Assembly (NCBI RefSeq): GCF_016097555.1
Contig: NW_024533024.1
Coordinates: 1 to 64,000, forward strand
DNA from: Gigantopelta aegis
Lineage: Eukaryota; Mollusca; Gastropoda; Neomphalida; Peltospiridae
Length of the DNA: 64,000 nucleotides
Direction of reading: 5' to 3'
How positions within the stretch are numbered: the stretch's first letter is position 1; every line of letters begins with the position of its first letter. Of this stretch, positions 49,378-62,301 are shown in pieces. The position numbers and the translations under genes are program-made. The notes beneath the pieces were generated by a model. That model saw only the letters and a list, made by a program, of their open reading frames with translations. It was not told the DNA's origin and did not search any database.

Positions 49378-49741
49378 TGCCAGTGTGTTGTGGGCCAGCG
49401 TTCTGCAATGCATCAGACCTCTGAGATGGTTACCAGCATACTCTACGGAGTATCCGAAAAGCCGACTAGGATAGGGCTGGTAGTCTCCCTTTAAACGAGA
49501 TGAGGCTGGTGTATTTGTGGTTCCCGGTTCCTGAATGCGACATTCCCTAAGAGCTGGAATCCCGTACGGCTGGTTTTAAGTTAGGGCGACGCTCCAGCCA
49601 GGATTACCTCGCGAAGACGAGGGGTTACCAAGCCAGGTGGCGGTCCCAGCTAGCAATAGCAGGGAATCCTGGAGCCTAAGTGGAAGCCTGAGTGGGTGAG
49701 CGAGTAGGAATCGTTTGGGCAACACACAAGGGTTTTTTTTT
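49378..49741 (+). ncRNA. GC-rich structured element, possible Pol III RNA
   Basis: About 360 bases are abruptly richer in G and C than the flanks and have no open frame. GTGTGTTG near 49383 can pair with CAACACAC near 49720, closing the element end to end. Inside, CTCCAG..GGATTACC (49592 on) can pair with GGGAATCCTGGAG (49661 on), and CCTCG-CGAAGA-CGAGG (49606-49621) is a perfect small hairpin. A run of ten T follows immediately (49732 on), as expected for a Pol III terminator. No clear match to SRP, RNase P, RNase MRP or 7SK could be made from memory. A degraded transposon or SINE is the alternative. The strand is inferred from the T run. Confidence 0.4.
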
Positions 49742-50068
49742 TCATTTATTTATTTTTTTAATTTAAATTACTGGGAGCTGTGTCAGTCTGTCATAGAGAA
49801 TCATTGATGTTACATAGTTGAATAGCTTGTAAACTATATGAATTAGCACTAGACAACAAGATTACAACAGATTATATTGTGGCATGCTTGAAGACCACGT
49901 GGACGTATACGAAGCAAGTCATCATTATTTTTACATCAATTTTTATGTATATAGAATTTTAGAGAGTTTTCGTATATCTCCGTATCCTTCAAGTAATTAT
50001 TGTGAGAGGCCATGAGCTAATAATAAGCACCACCTACTTTCCTTTTTATCATTCTCTCATGTGTCATC
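49742..50068. other. AT-rich spacer upstream of SBDS
   Basis: No gene is seen. It contains part of the T-rich run and the presumed SBDS promoter. Confidence 0.45.
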
Positions 50069-51110
50069 ATGTCTATCTTTACTCCAACTAACCAAATCCG
50101 ACTTACAAACGTTTGCAATAGTTCGTATGAAGAAAGGAGGTAAAAGATTTGAAATTGCTTGCTATAAAAACAAAGTTGTCTCATGGAGAAATAAAATGTA
50201 AGTCCTCTCTTTAAAACTTGTACTAGTAGTGATGTCGTTATATAATAGAGAGAAAGATATTGATGAAGTACTACAAACACATACAGTATTTACAAATGTG
50301 TCTAAAGGACAAGTGTCTAAAAGAGATGATTTAGTAGCAGCATTTGGTACTGATGACCAAAGCGAGATTTGTAAACAGGTCAGTCCTGTTAGTCTTTTTT
50401 GGTCAGACACACTTAAGAGTATGTCTAAGCTAGACCTGTTACTATCACCCTATAACAAGTATATTTTCATTAGATTTTAAGTAAAGGAGAATTGCAAGTA
50501 TCAGAAAGAGAGCGTCAAGCACAGCTTGAGTCAACATTTCGTGATATAGCCACTATTGTAGCTGATAAATGTGTCAATCCAGAGACAAAAAGACCTTATA
50601 CTGTTGGTCTTATAGAGAGAGCTATGAAAGATGTCCATTATGCAGTTAAACCAACTAGAAATGCTAAACAACAGGTACTTAGTAGTTATATTGATAATAA
50701 CTTTTAATAACTAGATTCTATTAGGCTTTGGATGTGATTCGATTATTGAAGACTCATATGCCATTGGAACGGGCCAGAATGAGAATGAGGACTGGTACTA
50801 CCAGTGAAAGAGGCTAGAAGAATACGAGAGAAAATTAAAAGTTTATTAGCTAATATTGAGCAAGAAGATTGGACACCAAATATGGAAATAGTATGTTATA
50901 TATCCATAAAGCACTTTATTCATCCATTAGCCTATTATTCTATGAATCCATTTATTTTATACATCTATTACATCTACCCACTAGATTTGTTTAATTGATC
51001 CTGGAGCTTACAGGGAAATTGATGAGTTAGTTCGGTCTGAGACTAAAGGTCAGGGCACAGTAGAAGTCTTAAACTTAAAAGATATTGAAGAAGGAGATGA
51101 AAGTCTATAA
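50069..51110 (+). CDS. SBDS: Ribosome maturation protein SBDS
   Basis: It releases eIF6 from late 60S subunits together with the EFL1 GTPase. The start [20 protein letters not shown] is at 50069. Exon 1 ends at [17 protein letters not shown]. Exon 2 has [18 protein letters not shown] then [17 protein letters not shown]. The third gives [37 protein letters not shown] and [14 protein letters not shown]. The last exons give [19 protein letters not shown] and a ferredoxin-like C-terminal domain ending [11 protein letters not shown] with TAA at 51108-51110. All three domains are present at normal length. It is tail-to-tail with PM20D2, 88 bases apart. Confidence 0.97.
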
Positions 51111-51198
51111 TCCTTATTTTATAAACTATTATTATTAAATTGCATCAAAAATTTATCCTATTGTGTTCCAGTTTGTGCTATAAAGTGTTGTCTTATCA

Positions 51199-52399
51199 TT
51201 AAATGTTCTTTCTTTCCAAATGTTCTCCTCCAATGAGAACATCTACACAAGTCATAGCTAAACATTTGCCCACTAATATTGTTTTATTATGAGCTTCTGG
51301 AGTGTTAGCAACTTCAGCAAATGGAGGACTGTGTGTAGCTACTCCATCTCCAACTAAATAGCGAGGGTGGATACCTGGTATAATTTGAGAGGCATTACCA
51401 AAGTCGGTTGATGAGGTGAGATCTCCAGAGTACCGATATTCAGTCATACCTAATTTGAGGTAGTTGCTCTCATATAATTTACTTAGTACAGGATTGCAAA
51501 GAACATTTTCATAAATCTTTCCAATATCTTTCACTTCTACTTTACAACCAGTGGCTTTAGCAGCTGCTTCAAAACATGCCACTACTTTCTCTTTTAGTTC
51601 CTGTAGTTCTATTTTATTAGGAGCTCTAACAAAGCATTCGAGAGCTGATTTCTCTGGAATAATATTAGGTTTAACACCTCCATTACTTATTATAGCATGA
51701 ACTCGCCATAGGTTGGTTTCATCTGTTGTCTTAAAACAGAGATATTAGTATATGACAAAACAGCTGCATCAAGTGCATTGACCCCTTCCCAGGGAAAGGC
51801 AGCAGCATGAGCAGCTTTGCCTTTAAATTCAATAGCCATTTGACGGCAAGCTAAATGGTTTGGCATTATGATTTCGTAGGGAGCAGGATGAGCCATCATG
51901 ACAATATCGATTCCCTCAAATCCCCTCTCTCAATGAGGAATACTTTTCCTCCACCTCCTTCTTCAGCTGGTGTACCTAGTACAGTCAATGTACCTGAACC
52001 AGCTCCTTGTGTCTCTAAGAATGCTTTACTCCAAGTCCTGCAGCAACACCAGCTTCAGCGATAAGATTATGACCACAAGCATGACCAATCTCTGGTAAAG
52101 CATCATATTCACATATAACACATACATTAGGATGACCAGAACCAAACCTATATATAATAAAAGATATAGTTAGTAAGTAAATAGTACTTACTTAGCTCTG
52201 AAGGCTGTCTCTAGACCACAGAATTGTCTCTCTACAGAGAAGCCCTGACTCTCCAAATAGTCAGTGAGAAGTCTGTGAGCAGTGTATTCCTCAAAGTTTA
52301 GTTCAGGACATTCCCATATACTTACACTTAACTTCTTTAAAGCATCTCTCTGTCCATCTATAGCTAAAGAAACCATTGAAAACTGTCTGCCATTGCCAT
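51199..52399 (-). CDS. PM20D2: Peptidase M20 domain-containing protein 2 (beta-alanyl dipeptidase-like)
   Basis: An M20 metallopeptidase; the mammalian relative hydrolyses beta-alanyl-lysine and related dipeptides. Exon 1 reads [37 protein letters not shown] and ESQGFSVER. Exon 2 contains [20 protein letters not shown]-like sequence, with the aspartate and histidine metal ligands, then [17 protein letters not shown] with the catalytic glutamate. Exon 3 carries the dimerisation domain ([20 protein letters not shown]). The last exon gives [35 protein letters not shown] and [15 protein letters not shown]. The start is at 52399 or 52393 (MAMAD or MAD). Its decayed copy is at 15256-16475. It is divergent from the channel gene, 77 bases apart. 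Confidence 0.93.
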
Positions 52400-52476
52400 A
52401 CTTGTCACTGAGCCACACCCAATGTGACCCTCGCCCACATTTTTGACCTTAGGGGTTGTAGGTAGGCGAAGTAATA
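52400..52476. promoter_or_regulatory. PM20D2/TPC divergent promoter
   Basis: Seventy-seven bases lie between two opposed start codons. The second TPC copy at 57496 lacks this flank and has a different first exon, so the two channel copies should differ in promoter control. Confidence 0.5.
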
Positions 52477-54094
52477 ATGGCAACAAGCGTAGAAGTAGAG
52501 TTACCATTAGTAAACAATGTAAATGGTGGAGGAGCTGCAGACTGTTATAATCTAATATCTCTTTATACTTCAATGGAAGCATCGAGTGAAGGTGAGTGAG
52601 CTAATCATAAAGTATGAGTTGTGATAGTCAACTGCTAAATGTGTACATGTGTTTAGAACATAATCGAAATATTGAACCTACTGATAACCACAAGGTATAA
52701 TACTATACAACTATTCTTTCTTATATTAATGTGATCTTGTAGAAAGCTGCACTGTTAGTTAAAGAAGGGAGACGGAATGAGAAATTTATAGCTCGACCTG
52801 TCAAGAAATATTCCAAGATTGCTTACAAGATAATTCATCATCCTATCTTTTATTGGAGTGTACTGTTAACAGCACTAGTACTAATGATTTTAGCTGTAGT
52901 TGAAGAACCATCAATATATACTGATGAAATTGGAACAGTTGAAGAAAAAGTAATTGTCCTTTGTATTTATTATATTAATTCAAATTTTATACTTTAGATT
53001 TCTTTAGCATTTGAATTAGTTCTGTTGACTTTCTTCTGCTTCAGTTTGGTATTACGATTTATTTGGTTAGGACCTAAACTTTATTTTAAAAGTCGAGCTA
53101 CTTTAATAGTGAGTTTATTAAAACAATAATGTTATCATATGATTACTATCTGTACAGACTATTATAGTTATTATCATGTACTTGAAGCTTTGAAAATACT
53201 CATTTCAAATCGTCATATTCGTTTACTCGTGCTCTGCGAATTTTTTTTACTATTGGATAATAACATCATGTCTGGAGTAAGAAGGTTAGAGAAAGTGTTT
53301 TTTGTATATAAAGTAATTGGGATTACTGGAAGACAAACTAATTTTGTGGTAAAGTTAAGTTATTATACATTTTTAAGGCATGACTCTCTTGTGTAAACTT
53401 GAGGACACACCAGCACATCCCACAGACAACTTGTCATGCTGAGGTGTAACAATAACAGTGTTAGCCAGAGCAGAGCGTCTTGCCTTGAGAACCAAAAATG
53501 GTTGTAAAAACCTTTTTGGGCCCAACTCCTCTCCCTTTGTTTAATTCAGGTTTTGAAAGCTAGTACATTAAGAAATTATCACTTTACAGCAAAAACAGCA
53601 GAATGAGTCTACTATAATATATATATTAACTTATAGTTATACACTAGAGTATTAATGAGTATTGTATCTAAAAACATCTAGACTCACTCACTTTGTGTGT
53701 AACATGTCTTTATCATATGTTAATTATCATAATTATCATGACTTTGTGGTTAATGAATATGATTAATGTGAGTAAATTATTTTTCTCTAGAGTTTTACGT
53801 CAAATCTTTATTTGTCTCAAGTATATTTTTGATGTTATGTTTGTGCTTTTCTTCATAATAGCTGTCTCTTCTTTAATGGGTAAGTATATCATTACTTCTG
53901 ATCACTTTATCTCTCTCTATAGCATACTTTTTTGTTTGTTGAAAATAATCCAACAGTAAGTTGAAAAATATTTTTGTTAATGTTTGTAACATTTTTATTT
54001 TCTATAAAGTACTTTGGTAATCTACCAAGAAAGTGTTATTAGTACATTAGTGACATTAACAACAGCAAAGTTAGTTATTATATTGCTATTACTA

Positions 54095-54126
<32 letters not shown>

Positions 54127-56870
54127 ATACTAATAATAATAATAATAAATCTATAGTCATCCAGATGTATTCATGGAGTCCTATTATAAGTCTCCAGTAG
54201 CTCCTGTATTCTTTATGGTTTATATGTTAATAACATTTTATTATTTCTCTAATGTGGTAAGTAGATCATTATAATAATATATCAATAATATATGTATTAT
54301 TAGTTATTAGCTGTAGTGTTTGCAAAATTTAAAGCTGCAGAAAAAAAGAAATTTAAAAAATTATTTCTTCACAGACGGTATTTGTTATGTCATCCTAATT
54401 TTGAAGATAATGTAATTATTTATTAATTTTGTTAATTAAAGGGAAGCTCTCTTACAAGCATTTGATAAACTTAAAGATGAAGATGAGTGTATATCTCCAC
54501 TAGATTTTCTGTGCTTCATGAAAGTTTATGATCCCAAATTATGTTAGTTTTATATTTAATAAAATATTTATAACAACACTATTTTCCATAGCTGATCACG
54601 AGTCTATGTGTATATTTAAAGCATTACAATATCAAGATAACAATGGTCATCTCTCATGGGAAGAATTTAGTCATTTTTATGAAATAGAAAACATGAAATG
54701 GGAGTTGGTGAGTTGACAATATGTGGTGATGATGTCATTATGATGTCATTGTTTAGATTCACAAATCAGGAGTTGCAGTAACTTGGTATGAAGCTAACGA
54801 AAGGATACCACTAAATGTTAAGATTGTTTTATCCAGTAAATTATAATAATAATTGAGTAATATACTCATATCTGTCTCTTTAGGAATACATAATGTAATA
54901 AGACATTGGCTGTTTGATATTATTATAAGTATGTACAGACTTATAAGAACTAAATTTATACATCTCTCATTAGCTATAATAGTAATTGCTAATCTACTAT
55001 ATCTACTGATATATATAACATTTCATGAAAAACATTGTGTAATATCTTGTTATATAATATGTCACTATATAATGTTTTGTCATAATAGAAGAGAACAATT
55101 AATAATGAGACAAGATCAGATCAATTTTGTGCTCCAAGACAAGGAAATAACTGGATCATTTGTATTCAATTCTCTAGTTAGTTCAATATCATATAATAAA
55201 AATACTTCATTTTTCTCATTTAGTTTATGTAATGGAAATCTTAATAACTTTTTTTGAATGGTCCTGTTAAATATTTTAGAAAATGGTCAAATTTGTAAGT
55301 AGTTAGTAGTTAGTATTATTATTATATATATAATGATAGGGTGGACCTTATTATTGTAATGGGAAGTTTTTTTGGTCTCGTATTGAAGTTAGTATTAATG
55401 ACATAACTTGGGTAAGATATCTGCAAATAGTAGTTGGCATTAGTCCAATTATTATTAAGGTAATATAACAATATGTCATCATTATTAATCTATAAAATAT
55501 ATATTTTTAGACTGCTTCGTATAAAAAAGTAACTACTTTTTCTAATACGTATCATTTTAGACTGCTTCGGTAAAAAGACTAGCTACGTAGAATGTTCTGA
55601 GGAATGTTGAGGTATTCAATATATATTATTATAATGTGTTATTTATTTTATTTAGTGTGTTATTATTACTTGGTATTGTCTTCTATTTCTACTCTATTAT
55701 TGGTATGGAAATATTTAGTGGTCATAATAACGGAGTATTTCCTGGATGTTGGTAATATAAACCACAATAATAATAATAATATATATTATTATATTGTGGT
55801 TTATATAGTGTTAATGCTTCATATGGTGTTGGACAATATTATTCAAATAATGGATTCCATTTGGGATGCATCCTAATCTTTATTGGCTTAAATAATTTTG
55901 ACAATATTGGGCGGAAGTTATGGTAAGTGTTATAATATTTAACTTGTTTAATATGATGTTTTATATATAGTGACATTGTATGAAGAAATGGTTGTTATAA
56001 CTGGTTTATTCAAATGGTAAGATGTTATATCATGTGACAATCACATGACTAATTTAATGTAGGAGGGTTTTGTAACAACCACAAATCAATTTGCTCGTAT
56101 TTATTTTATCTTTTTTTGGATCACTTCAACAGTAAATAGTTGTCTATTAAATTATATAATGATTACTCCTGTTTCTATTAGTTAGTATTTAATACAGCTA
56201 TTGTCTCTATATTGTGGATGCCTTGAATCTGGTATATTGGTGTTAAAAAGTGCTAAATTAGACAGTAATGATCAGGAGAATGCATCATCAGGTAATTATA
56301 ATAACTTGTTACATATGATGTTAATTTTTGTATATAGAAACTGAAAAAAGTAGTTCAAATCAAATTAATGAAGATGATGTTCATAATTTGCAGACAATAA
56401 TTTATATAAACTCTAAATTATCATAAAAAGAAGAAGTGGTCATTTTTATGAATGGTTACGTCGACAAAGAACAGTTCAACCTCGTACAATAAAAGTAGGT
56501 GGAGTTATTAGTTATAATATTATAGTTATTACTGTTTATTACTAGTTATATAAAGGAGAGTTTCCGTGGGAAGAGTTAATGAATAATGATGACTGAGAAT
56601 GTTTATATATAGTAATGAACTCAAGGTGAGAGACCACACCCATCATTACTAGACATTACTTCATATATTGTAGGTAATGGAATGAAGAATATGATATAAA
56701 ACGAAAGACACCACATGAAAATGTGTTCTCAAGTTATCATGAATCTCCAAGAAATTTCATTAAAGAAGTGTTACACTATATATGGATAAAACAAAGACAT
56801 TTTCCTTTTATTTACTGGTTAAGACAATGTTGTATAACATTGATATGTACATAGGTAGTATATGATTCAA
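52477..56870 (+). CDS. Two-pore cation channel (TPC), copy 1
   Basis: An endolysosomal two-domain voltage-gated-like channel. The start MATSVEVELPLVNNVNGGG is at 52477. Domain I segments include HPIFYWSVLLTALVLMILA, VLRFIWLGPKLYFKSRATLI (an S2-S3 piece like LRLKWLGPWRFFSH), an S4 near FTRALR and S5 FDVMFVLFFIIAVSSLMG. The first filter is TTANHPDVFMESY (human TTANFPDVMMPSY), then S6 MVYMLITFYYFSNV. The linker has paired EF-hand-like pieces (FKALQYQDNNGHLSWEEF). Domain II includes SIIGMEIFSG, NNFDNIGRSYVTLYEEMVV, then ITGLFKW, and an S6 YFIFFWI. A cytosolic tail follows to about 56.87 kb. Where human TPCs have VNNW, filter II reads VITG. Indels and a long variable intron at 53.3-53.8 kb complicate the model. 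Confidence 0.85.
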
Positions 56871-56879
56871 GGTTAGTTA

Positions 56880-57495
56880 GCCACAATATTATATCGTAAG
56901 ATTAATGATTTAAAGACAATATTACAGCTATAAGAACAAAATGGAGAGGTTGTTATGTAAACATAATAACACTTTATATTAGTACTATAATATCGGATGG
57001 TTTTTGTCATTAAGACCTTCATACAGTACTAATACTAATTATTATATTGTAGTCTAATTATATATGCATAAGATTAGTCTATGTTCCTTAATCTCAGTAG
57101 AGATAATTAAAAAGAAAAACATTCACTATATTATCCAAGTTGGCCACTCCTCATCCACAGCTGTAGCCAAGCATATGATAACTTTATTCTAATCAATAAT
57201 AACTGAGCAGATGATTTATTTTACCTTTACTGAAGTATACAGCTTCTACAAATTCAAATGGATGTTATAAAGTTATAACATTTTAAAGTTTGTGTTTACT
57301 TTATTATAATAAATACGTTATAATTATTTTATAAAATTTTATAAAGTGTTATTTTTATAACATTGTTATTTCAGTAACGGTATATAATTAAATTGTTAGT
57401 TCTAAAAATAATTATTAGTTGGCATACAATCTCAAAGAGTCAGTAATTATTTCATAACATTTTCCTTTACTGTTCCTGATGTTGTAAAAGTTAAA
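56880..57495. other. AT-rich spacer between TPC copies
   Basis: No gene is seen. It contains the presumed 3' end of copy 1 and the promoter of copy 2. Confidence 0.5.
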
Positions 57496-60400
57496 ATGGA
57501 ACTAGTTTCAAAAACAGAAGACAATGTTAGTCTCATTAACTCTCTATCATCTATTTTATACTTCAATGGAGGAATATCAATGATGGTAAGGACTATAGTT
57601 CTCTATTGTTGTTGTCAGTATTGTTGTTTTTGTTTAGAAGACATTGAACCAACTGACAACCACAAGGTATAATACTACACAACTATTCTTTCTTATATTA
57701 ATGTGATCTTGTAGAGAGCTGCACTGTTAGTTAAAGAAGGAGACAGAATCAGAAATTTATAACTCGACCTATCAAGAAATATTCCAAGATTGCTTACAAG
57801 ATAATTCATCATCCTATCTTTTATTGGAGTGTACTGTTAGCAGCACTATACTAATGATTTTAGCTGTAGTTGAAGAACCATCAATATATACTGATAAAAT
57901 GGAACAGCTGAAGAAATAGTAATTGTCCTTTTTTTATTATATTAATTCAAATTTTATACTCATCGGGTTCATTTAGTAATAGAGTTAGTTCTGATGACTT
58001 TCTTCTTCTTCAGTTTGGTATTACGATTTATTTGGTTTTAGGACCTAAACTTTATTTTAAAAGTCGAGCTACTTTAATAGTGAGTTTATTAAAACAATAA
58101 TGTTATCATATGATTACTATCTGTACAGACTATTATAGTTATTATCATGTACTTGGAAGCTTTGAAAATATTTCATTTCAAATCGTCATATACAGTTTTA
58201 CTCGTGCTCTGCGACCTTTTTTACTATTGGCTAATTACCTCTGTCTGGATAAGAAGGTTAGAGAAAGAGAGAGAGAGAAATATAAAAATATAATTTTTGT
58301 GTTCAGAGTTGTACGTCAATTTTATTTGTCCTCAAGTATATTGTTGATGTTATGTTTGTGCTATTCTTCTTAGTAGCTGTGTTTTCTTAATGGGTAAGTA
58401 TATGATCTATATGTGACATGATTTGCACCCAAAGAGACCACACTAACATTTGTGACCTGATCATAATTTGTGCAAACATTAGTTACTATATATTCACAAG
58501 TACTGTATGTTATATAAACTATTTGTATGAGTTATTTTTAACAGTGGTCCTTTTACATAATAATATAGTTTTTACAAAGTACATGAAACTATCGGCTACT
58601 AATACTATGAATTGACAACTCAGTCTTTTAATAAATAGTTTTAAAAATGATGTGTATAGTTTTTCGTAAAACCTTTTTTATATTAAATAAATACACTCCT
58701 TATATGAGGGCCAGTGTGCATGAAAAGTAACCATGAAAATTGATTGGTTTGATTTAACTATCATTTGGTTAGTACAGGCTAGCTACATAAACAGTAGTAC
58801 ATTACTAATGTATCATTAGTAATATACTACTTGTTTATGTAGTTAATAAACTCACCAATACATTAGTAATCAAAATAGTGTTATGTTAACTTTATGTATA
58901 TGGAACCATTGTACCTTATAATCATATATTAGTTATATCATCCCCCAATCAATTTTTACAGTGTATTGTATCTAACTATTGATAAACTAAACAGAGTCTT
59001 CATATATAGTTTCTAATGATCTTAAACATATACAGTATATATTTAATAAAACAATGTAATGATTGCTACTCATGTATTATAATAATGTAATGTAAGACCA
59101 CTTATGTGGTATATGGTTGCTTCTAATTCCTTCTCTCTTTAGTTATTTCTTCTTCACTCAAGTTAATCCAACAGTTAGTATATAAAGATATTTTGGTAAT
59201 AATATTATTTTCTATGAAGTATTTAGTAATCTACCAAGAAGTGTTATTAGTATGTTAGTGACATTAACAACAGCAAAGTTAGTTAATATTGATGTGTAAT
59301 TAACAAAACAACAACAACAATAACAATAACAATAATAATAATAATAATAATAAATCTATAGTCATCCAGATGTATTCTTGGAGTCCTATTATAAGTCTCC
59401 AGTAGCTCCTGTATTCTTTATGGTTTATATGTTAATAACATTTTATTATTTCTCTAATGTGGTAAGTAATCATTATAATAATATATCAATAATATATGTA
59501 TTATTAGTTATTAGCTGTAGTGTTTGCAAAATTTAAAGCTGCAGAACAAGAAAATTTAAAGAGATATATCTCCACAGACGGTACTATTAAATAATTTACT
59601 ATTAATTTAATATCAGTTATAATTAAAGGGAAGCTCTCTTACAAACATTTGATATACTCAAAAATGAAAATAATATGTATCTTTGTTGAATTTTCTGTGC
59701 TTCATGAAAGTTTATGATCCCAAATTATGTAGTTTATATTTAATAAAATATTTATAATAACACTATTTTCCATAGCTGATCATGAGTCTATGTGTATATT
59801 TAAATCATTACAATATCAAGATAACAATGGTCATCTCTCATGGGAAGAATTTAGCATTTTTTTATGAAAATAAAACATGAAATGGGAGTTAGTGAGTTGA
59901 CAATATGTGGTGATGGTGTCATTATGATGTCATTGTTTAGATTCACAAATCAGGAGTTGCAGTAACTTGGTATGAAGCTAACAACAGGATACCACTAAAT
60001 GTTAGACTGTTTTATGCAGTAAATTATAATAATAAATTGAGTAAGTATACTCATATCTGTCTCTTTAGGAATACATAATGTAATAAACATTGGCTGTTTG
60101 ATATTATTATAAGTATGTACAGACTTAATAAGAACTAAATTTATACATCTCTCATTAGCTATAATAGTAATTGCTAATCTACTATATCTACTGATATATA
60201 TAACATTTCATGAAAAAACGTTGTGGTAATATCTTGTTATATAATATGTCACTATATAATGTTTTGTCATAATAGAAGAGAACAATGAATAATGAGACAA
60301 GATCAGATCAATTTTGTGCTCCAAGACAAGGAATAACTGGATCATTTGTATTCAATTCTAGTTAGTTCAATATCATATAATAAAATCACTTCATTTTTTC

Positions 60401-62010
60401 TCATTTAGTTTATGTAATGGAAATCTTAATAAAACTTTTTTTGAATGGTCATGTTAAATATTTTAGAAAATGGTCAAATTTGTAAGTAGTTAGTTAGTTA
60501 GTATTATTATTATATATTTAATGATAGGGTGGACTTTATTATTGTAATGGGAAGTTTTATTTGTCTCTGTATTGAAGTTAGTATTAATGACATAACTTGG
60601 GTAAAGATATCTGGCAATAGTACGTCCAATCAAATTATTAAGGTAATTAAACAATATGTCATCATTATTACATCATATAATAATATATATTTTTAGACTG
60701 CTTCGGTTAAAAAAGATTACTTTTTTCTAATACGCATTACAACAGTTCTAGCTAGCAGAATGTTGAGGTATTCCTTTCAATATATTATTAATAATGTGTT
60801 CTTTATTTTATTTAGTGTGTTATTATTACTTGGTATTGTCTTCTATTTCTACTCTATTATTGGTATGGAAATATTTAGTGGTCGTAATAACAGAGTATTT
60901 CCTGATGTTGGTAATATAAAACACAATAATAATAATAATAATAATATATTAATATTGTGGTTTATATAGTGTTAATGCTTCATATGGTGTTGGACAATAT
61001 TATTCAAATAATGGATCAATTCGGGATGATCCTAATCTTTTATTGGCTAAATAACTTTGACAATATTGGGCGAAGTTATGGTAAGTGATAATATTTAACT
61101 TGTTATAATATGATGTTATTATATAGTGACATTGTATGAAGAAATGGTTGTTATAACTGGTTTATTCAAATGGTAAGATGTTATATCATGTGACAATCAC
61201 ATGACTAATTTAATGTAGGAGGGTTTTGTAACAACCACAAATCAATTTGCTCCGTATTTTTTATCTTTTTTTGGATCACTTCAACAGTAAATAGTTTGTC
61301 TATTAAATTATATAATGATTACTCCTGTTTCTATTAGTTAGTAGTTAATACCGCTATTGTCTATATTGTGGATGCCTTTGAATCTGGTATATTGGTATTA
61401 AAAGTGCTAAATTAGACAGTAATGATCAGGAGAATGCATCATCAGGTAATTATAATAACTTTTACATATGATGTTAATTTTTGTATATAGAACTGAAAAA
61501 AGTAGTTCAAATCAAATTAAGTGAAGATGATGTTGATAATTTGCAGAAAATAATTTTATAACTCTAAATTATCATAAAAAAGAAGAAGTGGTCATTTTAT
61601 GAATGGTTACGTCGACAAAGAACAGTTCAACCTCGTACAATAAAGTAGGTGGAGTTATTAGTTATAATATTATAGTTATTACTGGTTTATTACTAGTTAT
61701 ATAAAGGAGAGTTCCGTGGAAGAGGTTAATGAATAATGATGACTTGAGAATGTTTATATATAGTAATGAACTCAAGGTGAGAGACCACACCCATCATTAC
61801 TAGACATTACTTCATATATTGTAGGAATGGAATGAAGAATATGATATAAAACGAAAGACACCACATGAAAATGTGTTCTCAAGTTATCGTGAATCTCCAA
61901 GAAGTTTTCATTAAAGAAGTGTTACACTATATATGGATAAAAACAAAGAACTTATTCTTTTATTTACTGGGGTTGAGACAATGTATATATACGTACACTT
62001 GCTGCTTAGA
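57496..62010 (+). CDS. Two-pore cation channel (TPC), copy 2
   Basis: A second copy with the same exon order and nearly the same intron sequences as copy 1; even the intronic GTGGTGATG-GTCATTATGATG stretch is shared. The first exon differs (MELVSKTEDNVSLINSLSS), and an intron after the S5 exon is about 700 bases longer and holds a palindrome at 58783-58842. The first-filter exons, EF-like linker, second-pore IGRSYVTLYEEMVV-like sequence and tail (KRKTPHENVFSSYRESPR) are all present. It has more one-base losses than copy 1, which may be real decay or poorer assembly in a duplicated region. The end is near 62010, the exact stop unclear. Confidence 0.7.
58783..58842. repeat. Imperfect palindrome in a TPC copy 2 intron
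   Basis: The arms CTACATAAACAGTAGTAC... and ...ACTACTTGTTTATGTAG, together with inner ATTACTAATG/CATTAGTAAT, can form a hairpin of nearly 30 base pairs around a two- to four-base loop. It may be the core of a small non-autonomous DNA element absent from copy 1. Confidence 0.6.
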
Positions 62011-62301
62011 CAATTTGTATTACACTATATAAACTGTTAACTACACTTTACAACTAATACTGACTCTATTAACAATGTAATAAAGAAATAATATAATTGG
62101 TACTAGTTTAATTATATGTTGAACTGTTACACTCGTAAAATAATTTTACTCTCTTTTTGTATTCTCTTATATCATTATAATTATTTAATTGTAATGTTTT
62201 TGATTTTTTTTTGTGAGTGTTTGTAGACACCTGAGGTTGTTAGGAGACCTCTTACATAAATACTATTTAATTGTTACTTTAACACTCTTGGTTCTATCCT
62301 A

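Noticed and set aside
49378-49741. SRP RNA, RNase P/MRP RNA, 5S rRNA or 7SK
   Set aside because: I could not match the diagnostic boxes of any of these by eye; the region is listed only as an unassigned structured element.
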